Below, piece by piece: positions 47,853-55,191 of a stretch of 64,000 nucleotides of DNA; the first letter of the stretch is position 1, and each line of letters begins with the position of its first letter. The translations under genes were made by a program, and so were the position numbers. Source of the DNA: Novosphingobium pentaromativorans US6-1 (GTDB taxonomy: Bacteria > Pseudomonadota > Alphaproteobacteria > Sphingomonadales > Sphingomonadaceae); assembly GCF_000767465.1 (NCBI RefSeq), contig NZ_CP009291.1, positions 1,178,001 to 1,242,000 of the forward strand. Direction: 5' to 3'. The notes under the pieces are model-generated. The model saw nothing but the letters and a program-made list of their open reading frames with translations, did no database searches and was not told the origin of the DNA.

Positions 47853-48833
47853 ATGACCCTGTTCGGCATCACCTTCGACCGTTTCCTCGGCGCGCTGCTC
47901 GTAGCGATCATCGCCGCCATAGCCCTGCCCTCGCTGGGCATGTCAGGCGGGCCGCTGCATGTCGATCTCATCTCGAAGTACGGCGTGGGACTTGTCTTCT
48001 TCCTCTACGGCCTCACGCTCGACCCAGCGCGAATGCGGGCGGGACTGGGCCACTATCGCCTGCACCTCATCGTCCAGACGACGACCTTCATCCTCTTTCC
48101 GCTGATCGTCCTGGCCTTGCATGCTCTGGCCGGGCCAGCGTTGACGCAAGAGGCGTGGACCGGATTCTTCTTCGTGGCAGCCCTGCCCAGCACGGTATCG
48201 TCCTCGGTCGCGATGGTTTCGCTGGCCCGGGGCAATGTCCCTGCCGCGATCTTCAACGCCACCCTGTCCAGCCTGATCGGCGTGTTGGTCACGCCCGCCC
48301 TGATGGCCTGGTACCTGTCCCAGTCGAGCATGCCGCTGAACCTTGGGAATGTTCTGATCAAGGTCGTGGGGCTTGTCGTAATGCCCATTCTTTTCGGCTC
48401 CATCGCCCAGCGCTGGCTGGCGGGATGGGCCATGCGCAACCGGAAGGTCATCCAGCTTGCCGATCGCGGCGTGATAACCGCCATCGTCTACAACAGCTTC
48501 TGCGATTCCATCGCGAAGGGCGTGTGGAGCGCCCACAATGCCGACCTGGTGGTGAAGATCGTCATCGGTGTCATCATTCTCTTCGCGATCGTCTATGCGC
48601 TCACGAACGCGATCTGCAACGCCCTGGGCTTTTCCCTGGAAGACAGGATCGCCTGTACTTTCTGCGCGTCGAAGAAGTCGCTCGCCACCGGCGCGCCCAT
48701 GGGTGCGATCATGTTTGCAGGCCAATCGGCCTTCGGCATCCTCATCGCCCCCATCATCCTCTACCATTTCTGCCAGTTGGTCATCACCAGCATCATCGCC
48801 TCACGCTTCGCTTCCCGGGCGGCGGATCAGTAA
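47853..48833 (+). CDS. SLC10-type (bile acid:sodium symporter) transporter
   Basis: An inner-membrane transporter of 326 aa with about ten helices. It carries the motif GVGLVFFLYGLTLDPARMRAG and the ALPSTVSSSVAMVSLARGN crossover sequence, typical of the YfeH-like bacterial branch (SLC10A7-like) of the family. In the GntR operon, it may bring in the organic acid substrate or product. AAGGA precedes the ATG. Confidence 0.85.
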   Translation: MTLFGITFDRFLGALLVAIIAAIALPSLGMSGGPLHVDLISKYGVGLVFFLYGLTLDPARMRAGLGHYRLHLIVQTTTFILFPLIVLALHALAGPALTQEAWTGFFFVAALPSTVSSSVAMVSLARGNVPAAIFNATLSSLIGVLVTPALMAWYLSQSSMPLNLGNVLIKVVGLVVMPILFGSIAQRWLAGWAMRNRKVIQLADRGVITAIVYNSFCDSIAKGVWSAHNADLVVKIVIGVIILFAIVYALTNAICNALGFSLEDRIACTFCASKKSLATGAPMGAIMFAGQSAFGILIAPIILYHFCQLVITSIIASRFASRAADQ

Positions 48834-48870
48834 CAGGCAAGCGGACCGAGCGCCGCCGCAGGCGCCGCGA

Positions 48871-48898
48871 GCCTGCCCTCCTCCCCTGAAGGGCAGGC
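48871..48898. terminator. hairpin between convergent symporter and amidase genes
   Basis: GCCTGCCC pairs with GGGCAGGC around a 12-nt loop. There is no clear T-run on either side. It is placed between the convergent ends at 48833 and 48913. Confidence 0.5.
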
Positions 48899-48912
48899 CG
48901 CGAACGAGGCAA

Positions 48913-50115
48913 TCAACCGAGCAGGCCTTCCAACGCGGCTGCAGTGGCCAGAAGCGTCTCGTCTTCGCCCCGACGAGCGAGCAGGCATAGCCCCAGCGGC
49001 AAGCCCTCGACACTTGCCACGGGCAAGGACACGGCGGGCAACCCGGCCAGTCCGGCGATGCACGTCATCGCGATCGTCCTGTCTCGCAGGCTCTGCTTTT
49101 CCGGCGCCGGCAATTCGAGCTGCGGCGCAGCCCCCGATGCCGTCGCGAAAGCGAGAACGCCGCCGGGGGGGACATGCTTCTCGAAGGCAGCGAGAATCTG
49201 TTCGGCCGCCATGTCCGCCAGATTTGCACGAGCGGGATCGGCCTTCGATGCCATCTCGAAGCGCAGGCCAATGCCCGGGCCGAACTTCGGCTTGTTACCC
49301 TCGATCCACTCACCGTGGGTTTTCCAGACCTCGACCGGCTGGCGGGCCAGGAACGCGTCTTTCCATTCCTGGAGACGCCCGTCCGCAAAGGAAGTGCGAA
49401 CGGTCTCGATGTCGAGATGCTTCGCGACTGCCTTGACCGCATCGTCAACGGCATCGGCCGCGTTGCGATCGGCAAGCGCGAGTACGTCCGTGGCAACCAC
49501 CAGACAGCGCGCGGCCGGCTTTTCGGCAAAGTCCGGCAGGAGCGGGCCGGTCGCCCTGGCAAGCCATGCTCCGCTCGATGCCAGCACGCCTACCGCGTCG
49601 AAGCGCGGTGCCAGCGGCACGAGACCGTCGACCGGAACCCGGCCATGCGTCGTCCTGATGCCGAATATACCGCAATAGGAGGCCGGCACGCGGGTCGATC
49701 CACCGGTATCGGTTGCCATGGCATAAGGAACCAGCCCTGCGGCGACCGCCGCGGCAGATCCGCTGGATGACCCACCGGGAATACGGCCGGGCGCCCTTGT
49801 ATTGAGCGGGGTGCCGTAATGGACATTCGTACCCGACAGGCTCAAGGCGAGTTCGTCGGTATGGGCGATACCGATGACATCGGCGCCCGCGTCCAGCCAC
49901 TGCTGAACGGCCCAGGCGTTGGCGGTTTCTACCGGCGCCTGTTCCAGCCAAGTCGGATTGCCGGCGCCGATGCCGTATCCCGCCACCGCGAACAGATCCT
50001 TGATTACCGTTTGGGAACCGGCCAGCGCCCCTGAACCGCTGCCACGCGCCAGGTGCGCCGGGCCCATCCGCAAGGCGCGGCAATGGTCCTGCGCCAGTTC
50101 CAGTTCGTTGATCAT
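48913..50115 (-). CDS. amidase signature family enzyme (AMI1-like)
   Basis: An amidase of 400 aa. The Ser-cisSer-Lys triad is visible as Lys39 (TVIKDLFAV), the cis-Ser in PGGSSSGSAAA (about 116) and nucleophile Ser140 in TDTGGSTRVPAS. It is shorter than AtzE or HpxY (about 460 aa) and most like the AMI1-like group. ATG at 50115 with GGGGAA upstream is chosen over 50163. It could hydrolyse an acyclic amide made by the amidohydrolases. The natural substrate cannot be read from sequence. Confidence 0.85.
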   Translation of the reverse strand: MINELELAQDHCRALRMGPAHLARGSGSGALAGSQTVIKDLFAVAGYGIGAGNPTWLEQAPVETANAWAVQQWLDAGADVIGIAHTDELALSLSGTNVHYGTPLNTRAPGRIPGGSSSGSAAAVAAGLVPYAMATDTGGSTRVPASYCGIFGIRTTHGRVPVDGLVPLAPRFDAVGVLASSGAWLARATGPLLPDFAEKPAARCLVVATDVLALADRNAADAVDDAVKAVAKHLDIETVRTSFADGRLQEWKDAFLARQPVEVWKTHGEWIEGNKPKFGPGIGLRFEMASKADPARANLADMAAEQILAAFEKHVPPGGVLAFATASGAAPQLELPAPEKQSLRDRTIAMTCIAGLAGLPAVSLPVASVEGLPLGLCLLARRGEDETLLATAAALEGLLG

Positions 50116-50235
50116 GTTATTCCCCGATATTGAGCGAAGGCCGACCGGGCGAAGAATCGACACCGACGATCTACAAGATCATTTTATGACGTATTTTTAT
50201 GCGGTTGCACAAGTTGAAGGCAATGACGTGTATCG

Positions 50236-50679
50236 TCAGAAAGAGTCCTTGGATTCAGCATTCCACAGGACCTTGCCGTTCGCGAGCTTGATGGAGATCA
50301 CGCTGCCCATCGACGAACCGTTGCGCATTGGGTGCATCGTCACGCTGATGCGATCTCCGGCCTTCAGTGTCTCGCGGTTCCAGCCCTTGCGCGCGATGAT
50401 GTTGGGGGCATGGCATTCGCCCGCCCACTTGACGACTTCGCCGTCCGGCTGGCGCAGTTCCATGTGGATCCACACATGCGGCATCTGCCAGCGGAACTGC
50501 TCGACCGTGCCGACGACGGTTATCGTCTTTGCGTTGTCGAACATGGCGAAGCTGTGATGGGCGCCAGCCGTCGTCGGGGCAAGGCTGAGGCCGAGCGCGG
50601 CCAGGGCGGTTAGAACCGAAGTCGGGCCCACGCGCTTCATTGCGCGCCGTACCACGGGGTGCGGGACAGATTCAGACAT
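50236..50679 (-). CDS. DUF6152 family exported protein
   Basis: A secreted protein of 147 aa. After a signal peptide (LTALAALGLSLAPTTAGA) it begins HHSFAMFDNAKTITVVGTVE, the hallmark of DUF6152, then PHVWIHMELR, the ECHAPNIIARKGWNRETLKA core, and a C-terminal GSSMGSVISIKLANGKVLW. A second copy lies at 52875. It follows the two DUF6644 genes on the same strand. The start may be 50679 (with GGAG) or 50640. Function unknown. Confidence 0.78.
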   Translation of the reverse strand: MSESVPHPVVRRAMKRVGPTSVLTALAALGLSLAPTTAGAHHSFAMFDNAKTITVVGTVEQFRWQMPHVWIHMELRQPDGEVVKWAGECHAPNIIARKGWNRETLKAGDRISVTMHPMRNGSSMGSVISIKLANGKVLWNAESKDSF

Positions 50680-50768
50680 GTTTTTTTGCTCCACGAATTG
50701 CTGCCGCGCGGTCCGCAGGCGACGGGCAAGATACGGCCCGCGCCCCGAAAGCGCGAAGAGGGACGCCG

Positions 50769-51263
50769 TCAGAGAAAGCCGATCCAGCGGCCGGCAAGGA
50801 TCGCACTGATCCAGAACACGATCGACGCACCACCCGAAATCTTCATTGCCGGGCTGGCCAGGGCATCTCCGCCCGCCAACTGCCACCGCTTCATGGCGTG
50901 GCTGTGGAAGAACAGGACATTGAGCGCAGCACAAACCAATACGACCAACTTGATGCGAAAGGCGGGGTTCTCCGCGAACATCATCGCGGACGAGATGAAC
51001 ATGAGTACCCCGGTAATCAAAGCGAGTGCAAATACACACCAGGTGAGCGGCAGAACTTCATCCATGACCGACTGCACGGCGCGGCGCTGGAACACGAGCC
51101 CGAGGATCCGCAGGTCGACGATCCAGATACTGCCGACAACCAGCGCGATGGCTATGACGTGCAGCGTTTCAAGGGTGGGATAGGCCCAGCTCGATTCACG
51201 GACGAATTGCGCCACGCCAAGCGACTCCAGGTCGGAAAGGAAAGACAAATCAACGCTTCCCAT
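50769..51263 (-). CDS. DUF6644-type membrane protein, copy 2
   Basis: A protein of 164 aa with about four membrane helices (HVIAIALVVGSIWIVDLRIL, WCVFALALITGVLMF, and two more) ending ISAILAGRWIGFL. It is paralogous to the protein encoded just upstream at 51302 (shared DLRILGL / NLRLLGL and AGRWI ends). ATG at 51263 has GGAG upstream. Function unknown. Confidence 0.75.
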   Translation of the reverse strand: MGSVDLSFLSDLESLGVAQFVRESSWAYPTLETLHVIAIALVVGSIWIVDLRILGLVFQRRAVQSVMDEVLPLTWCVFALALITGVLMFISSAMMFAENPAFRIKLVVLVCAALNVLFFHSHAMKRWQLAGGDALASPAMKISGGASIVFWISAILAGRWIGFL

Positions 51264-51301
51264 AAGGCAACTCCTGCATTTGGCCGCCAGAAGGCACCGG
51301 T

Positions 51302-51763
51302 TCAGACATAAGCGATCCAGCGCCCGGCAAAGATGATGGAAGCCCAAAGAACGATGGTCACCGCAGCCAGCGCCTTGCCGCCGGCTTCGCGCCGAAGATC
51401 ATCGCCCCGGCGCACGACCAGGACGACTGCGGCCATGATCGCTGCGACCAGAACCATCTTCACCTGGAACAGCGCATTGGTCAGCTCGCGAGCGGGCTCT
51501 CCGATGACGAGAACGATGCCGGTGAGAAGCAGCACCAACCCTGCATAAAGGCCGACGAGGCCGGATCGGCGCATGACCGACGGCGACCGGTCGTCTGCCG
51601 GGGCCAGGCCGAGCAGGCGCAGGTTGATCATCAGCAAGGCGCCCGAGAGCGCCGCGATGGCGAGAATATGGACGCTCTGGACAAGTGGCGTGACCCATAG
51701 ATGATTGGCAATGAATGCGCTCGCCGAAGTCTGCGCTATTTGCTGGCTGGCTTGCTCGAACAT
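51302..51763 (-). CDS. DUF6644-type membrane protein, copy 1
   Basis: A protein of 153 aa with four membrane helices (TPLVQSVHILAIAALSGAL, LVGLYAGLVLLLTGIVLVIG, VKMVLVAAIMAAVVLVV, LAAVTIVLWASIIFAGRWIA). The first gene of a three-gene minus operon (DUF6644, DUF6644, DUF6152). The shared element A lies 59 bp upstream of its start, and it is divergent from the secreted protein gene at 51967. Function unknown. Confidence 0.75.
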   Translation of the reverse strand: MFEQASQQIAQTSASAFIANHLWVTPLVQSVHILAIAALSGALLMINLRLLGLAPADDRSPSVMRRSGLVGLYAGLVLLLTGIVLVIGEPARELTNALFQVKMVLVAAIMAAVVLVVRRGDDLRREAGGKALAAVTIVLWASIIFAGRWIAYV

Positions 51764-51821
51764 CCGGGAAACCTCGTCCTAAACTGTGCAACACACCCTA
51801 GTCGAGGAGAGCGCGATCCGC

Positions 51822-51845
51822 TTTCAGATAGGGTTTGAAGGTCTT
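51822..51845 (-). promoter_or_regulatory. shared upstream element, copy A
   Basis: Contains TTTCAGATAG, two bases, TTTGAAGGT and then TT. Copy C at 58627-58652 has the same TTTCAGATAG-NN-TTTGAAGGT arrangement. Copy A sits between the DUF6644 operon (minus) and the secreted-protein operon (plus). Confidence 0.55.
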
Positions 51846-51966
51846 CACGAATCGTTCGCGATGCAGATCGCCTGCGCTTGTGCAAAAGATGGAGCAGCAG
51901 CAGGAGGCCCCGACCTTCCCGCTAGCACCCGCAAGTCAACGCAAGTCACGCATCGGAGCACAATCC

Positions 51967-52761
51967 ATGCCTTCCGTCATTTCAAAGGCGCCCCCCCTTG
52001 CCGTGGGGCTGGCGCTCGTCCTCGCGCCGTCGGCGCAGGCCCAGGACCTTCCCATCGAAGGCATGTGGAACTACCGTGTATCGGAATGGACAGACGGCGC
52101 TTCGGTGCCCCAGCCCGAATTGACTCAGGAAGCCAAGGATCTCCTCGCAAGGAAGAAGGCTGCGGAGCGCTCCGGGTACACGCGAAGTGTTGCGAGCATG
52201 ATCTGCCTTCCTATCGGTTTTCCCGGCGTCATGTTCTTTCGCACGCCGATACAGATTCTCGCAGGAGCCGGGCGGGTTGCGATCACTGCCGAATCCGCCA
52301 TCGAGCCGCGAACGGTGTACTTGGACATCCCGCACCCGGATGTGTTGGATCCGTCATGGTACGGCAATTCCGTCGGCCACTGGGAGAGCGGCGACCTGAT
52401 CGTCGACACGGTCGGTCTCAACGGCCGCGGCAAGCATCACGGGATCTGGCAGGTGGGGCGCGACCTGCCCGGCACCAGTGACCAGGCGCATATTGTCGAG
52501 CGCTTCCACGTCGAACCCGATGGCCAGGTCCTGACCATGACAATGACGGTCGAGGATCCGGTCTACTATGCAAAGCCGTATTCGGTGACCGTGCATTACG
52601 ACCGCATGCCCAATGACAGCCCGCGCTACGAGGCTGTATGCGAAGTCGATTTCGACGCCCTTGCGAAAGTGGACCTCGAGGCGATCAAGGACATCGATGT
52701 CGAGGCCGAGCGGATGCTCGATCCGAACATCCAGTACAACCCTATCGACAGCTCCAAGTAG
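51967..52761 (+). CDS. exported protein of unknown function, paralogue A
   Basis: A protein of 264 aa with a signal peptide (PPLAVGLALVLAPSAQAQ). It is a clear paralogue of the gene at 57756: both share GxxGMW, a CxPxGxPGxM motif, an R-x-(V/I)-YL strand, GHWE-GxxLxV-T-x-G/F-N, LTxR/ER and a late HY-x-R motif. GGAG lies before the ATG at 51967. It is followed by DUF6152 and AllC genes in the same direction. No domain of known function was recognised. Confidence 0.75.
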   Translation: MPSVISKAPPLAVGLALVLAPSAQAQDLPIEGMWNYRVSEWTDGASVPQPELTQEAKDLLARKKAAERSGYTRSVASMICLPIGFPGVMFFRTPIQILAGAGRVAITAESAIEPRTVYLDIPHPDVLDPSWYGNSVGHWESGDLIVDTVGLNGRGKHHGIWQVGRDLPGTSDQAHIVERFHVEPDGQVLTMTMTVEDPVYYAKPYSVTVHYDRMPNDSPRYEAVCEVDFDALAKVDLEAIKDIDVEAERMLDPNIQYNPIDSSK

Positions 52762-52874
52762 ACACCTGCGTGCGCCTCCATCCGGCCTTTCCCCGCAGTA
52801 AAAGTCCTGTCGGGAAAACGGCTGTCGAACCGCAACTCACTGGGCTGCAGCCCCTATCGTTGATGAGGAAATCC

Positions 52875-53231
52875 ATGAAGAAGATCAGCAGCCTGGTTGC
52901 CATCGGCCTGGCCCTTTCGTCGCCGGCCGCATATGCGCACCATTCCTTCAACATGTTCGATTCGAGCAAGTACGTCGAATTTGACGGCGTGGTCAAAACC
53001 TTCACCTGGCGCAATCCGCACGTGATGATCACGGTTCAGGCAGGTAACAAGGTCTGGACGGTCGAATGCTCCACGCCGAACATCATCGGCCGCAAGGGCT
53101 GGAGCCCGACAGTGATGAAGGCGGGTGACAAGATCCGTTTCCGAATCCATCCGCGCAAGGACGGATCCGACTACGGCCTCGCCGTCTCGGCAAGGCTGCC
53201 GAACGGCACGATCATTACCGACAAGCCCTGA
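52875..53231 (+). CDS. DUF6152 family exported protein, second copy
   Basis: A protein of 118 aa with signal peptide (KKISSLVAIGLALSSPAAYA) and the same mature start (HHSFNMFDSSKYVEFDGVVK) as the gene at 50236, plus ECSTPNIIGRKGWSPTVMKA and DGSDYGLAVSARLPNG. GAGG lies before the ATG. It lies between the secreted protein and the AllC-like gene. Confidence 0.78.
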   Translation: MKKISSLVAIGLALSSPAAYAHHSFNMFDSSKYVEFDGVVKTFTWRNPHVMITVQAGNKVWTVECSTPNIIGRKGWSPTVMKAGDKIRFRIHPRKDGSDYGLAVSARLPNGTIITDKP

Positions 53232-53259
53232 TCACGGCTGCCACACTAGCGGAACTCCC

Positions 53260-54612
53260 ATGCCGACCCCCAATTCAGGCCAAGGCTCGACTGCAATCGA
53301 AGCGACGGACCTATCTACCGCCTCTGGATCTGCGGCAAGCGGCCCGGCGGGCGCCGCCCGCGTTGTCGCTCGCTGCGACATGCTCAAGCACGCACCCTTC
53401 AGCGATTCCAGCGATCAACTGTTCAGACCCTTCCTTGGCGAGGCGCATCACGCGACCATCCTGCAGGTAATGAATTGGGCGGTCCAGGCCGGGATGACAA
53501 CACGTCTCGACGGTATCGGCAATGTCGTTGCCCGCTACGAAGCAACCGCGCCCGGCGCCCCCGCAATCCTCATAGGATCGCATATCGACAGCGTGAGGAA
53601 CGCCGGCGCGTACGACGGGCCGCTGGGCGTCCTTCTCGGGATAGATCTGGTTGCGCGGTTCCACAGCAAAGGCGAACGCTTTCCCTTTGCGCTGGAAGTC
53701 ATTGCATTCGGCGACGAGGAAGGATCCCGCTTTCCTTCCTCGATGATGTGTTCCCGGGCCGTGACGGGCGCGCTTGACGCGGAAGCGCTCGATATTCTCG
53801 ACTCTGAGGGGATCAGCGTCGGCCAGGCGCTCGAGACGTTTCCCCGGATCGCCGGTCAGGAGCTGACGGACCACAGGCTCGACCAGTCCCGTCGCAGCAT
53901 CGACGAACTTGTCTGCTTCGTCGAAGCTCATATCGAACAGGGCCCCCTGCTCGAGGCGATCGACGAAGCCATCGGCGTCGCCACCAGCATAGCCGGCCAG
54001 CAGCGTTACCAGGTGACCTTTTGCGGGCAGGCCGGCCATGCCGGTACGACTTCGATGCTCCTGCGCAAGGACGCGCTTGCCGCTTCGGCCGAAGCCATAC
54101 AGCTGATCGAGAATGTCGCAACCAGCTTCGGTGAAGACTTGGTGGCCACGGTGGGTCAAGTCGATGCGCGGCCGGGTGCCGTCAACGTGATCCCGGGCCA
54201 GGTCGCCTTCACCTTGGATATTCGCTCCGGCGACGACGGGCTGCGCAAGATCGCGGCCGCCCGGATCCTCGAAGGCCTCGGTGCCATTGCAGAGCGCCGT
54301 GGCATTGCCGTCGACCACGATCTGGTCCAGGACCTGCCCCCCTCCCCCTGCGATCCCGAACTTATCGAGTTGATGGTCGAAGCGGTGCGCAAGACCGGAA
54401 GTTCCGGTCGAAAGATGGTTTCCGGGGCAGGACATGACACGATGGTGATGAGCAAGTTCATACCTTCGATCCTGCTTTTCATCCGGTGTCTCAATGGCAT
54501 CAGCCACAATCCAGCGGAAAGCGTCACAGTCGAAGACGTCGACCAGGCGCTCGATGCCCTGGAGCACTTCATCCGTTACTTCCCTTACGATCCGGAGCAG
54601 GCGCCGGGCTGA
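53260..54612 (+). CDS. Zn-dependent allantoate amidohydrolase / N-carbamoyl amidase
   Basis: A 450-aa M20-family hydrolase (AllC, HyuC and beta-ureidopropionase group). Metal ligands are visible: His in GSHIDSVRNAG, Asp in AYDGPLGV, Glu in GDEEGSRFPSSMMC, His in EAHIEQGPLLE and His in GISHNPAE, with GQAGHAGTT for substrate. Enzymes of the group remove a carbamoyl or ureido group, as in allantoate, ureidopropionate and N-carbamoyl amino acids. The name AllC is by family, not substrate proof. A 20-30-residue low-complexity N-terminus precedes the domain. Confidence 0.86.
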   Translation: MPTPNSGQGSTAIEATDLSTASGSAASGPAGAARVVARCDMLKHAPFSDSSDQLFRPFLGEAHHATILQVMNWAVQAGMTTRLDGIGNVVARYEATAPGAPAILIGSHIDSVRNAGAYDGPLGVLLGIDLVARFHSKGERFPFALEVIAFGDEEGSRFPSSMMCSRAVTGALDAEALDILDSEGISVGQALETFPRIAGQELTDHRLDQSRRSIDELVCFVEAHIEQGPLLEAIDEAIGVATSIAGQQRYQVTFCGQAGHAGTTSMLLRKDALAASAEAIQLIENVATSFGEDLVATVGQVDARPGAVNVIPGQVAFTLDIRSGDDGLRKIAAARILEGLGAIAERRGIAVDHDLVQDLPPSPCDPELIELMVEAVRKTGSSGRKMVSGAGHDTMVMSKFIPSILLFIRCLNGISHNPAESVTVEDVDQALDALEHFIRYFPYDPEQAPG

Positions 54613-54650
54613 ATACACTGTCTCAGGATTTCCAAGCATCATCCTGAGTG

Positions 54651-54678
54651 GAACGGCGTCCCGAAAGGGGCGCCGTTC
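54651..54678 (+). terminator. rho-independent terminator after the AllC-like gene
   Basis: GAACGGCGTCCC pairs with GGGGCGCCGTTC across GAAA, followed by TTTTTTT. A second inverted repeat CTCAGGAT/ATCCTGAG lies just before it at 54622-54648. Confidence 0.92.
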
Positions 54679-55035
54679 TTTTTTTGAGGCAACTGGTCCA
54701 TGTGCGCAAGCCCGGCCCGGTCGGCACCCGAAGTTCTCCGCCGCCATTGCTCCGCGGCAAGGCGTCCATTTCATTCCCGGTCCGCGCTGGATCGGCTTCG
54801 TCCCGGGGCCGCTCGCTGAGAGCAAGAGAGCATTCGCCACGGCATGACCTCTGGCCGTCTTACTCCCCCATCCCTCACGGCCACGATGTGCTCCAGGCAC
54901 CAGAGCCCCACTCGAATTCGACGCAAGGCGAGGCAAGCTGACTGCGCCCGTGCAAAGCCCGAGAGGTACCGTTCCCGCCATGCCGGGCGGACTTGCGCCA
55001 AACCACCGCTACCGCCGCGGCAACCGCCAACGCCA

Positions 55036-55058
55036 CCGTCTCCGTCTCCGTCTCCGTC
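55036..55058 (+). repeat. CCGTCT tandem repeat
   Basis: A perfect 6-bp repeat of about 3.8 copies in a noncoding stretch. It creates a Thr-Glu run in a shadow frame on the minus strand, which is not a gene. Confidence 0.8.
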
Positions 55059-55102
55059 AAAAACAGCCCATGGGTTCGAGGGAACCGGGCAGGCACAAAA
55101 AA

Positions 55103-55132
55103 CCACGCCACCGGGTGAACCCGATGGCGTGG
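55103..55132 (-). terminator. rho-independent terminator after the TonB receptor
   Basis: CCACGCCATCGGG pairs with CCCGGTGGCGTGG around a 4-nt loop on the minus strand, followed by TTTTTTG. It lies 60 bp past the receptor stop at 55192. Confidence 0.9.
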
Positions 55133-55191
55133 AAGAGGGAATATTTCGCATGTCTCGCTCCGGCGAACCGGAAGCGATTGTGCCTAGATCA

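Larger units (their letters stand above)
54679..55191. other. intergenic region with short repeat and terminator
   Basis: About 510 bp without a gene. It holds a short repeat (CCGTCT, about 3.8 copies at 55036-55058) and the receptor terminator at 55103-55132. Open frames here have no recognisable protein similarity and look like noncoding sequence. Confidence 0.6.

Noticed and set aside
50224..50238. TGACG-TGTAT-CGTCA inverted repeat as an operator of the amidase
   Set aside because: It overlaps the 3' end of the DUF6152 gene and is over 100 bp upstream of the amidase. It could be a weak terminator or chance, and there was not enough support for a site.
55036..55058. CRISPR-like or functional repeat at the CCGTCT run
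   Set aside because: It is a simple 6-bp microsatellite without spacers. No CRISPR array or cas gene occurs in the window.
54844..55100. possible small gene between the AllC-like gene and the TonB receptor
   Set aside because: Both strands give low-complexity translations shaped by the CCGTCT repeat, with no ribosome site and no recognisable motif.
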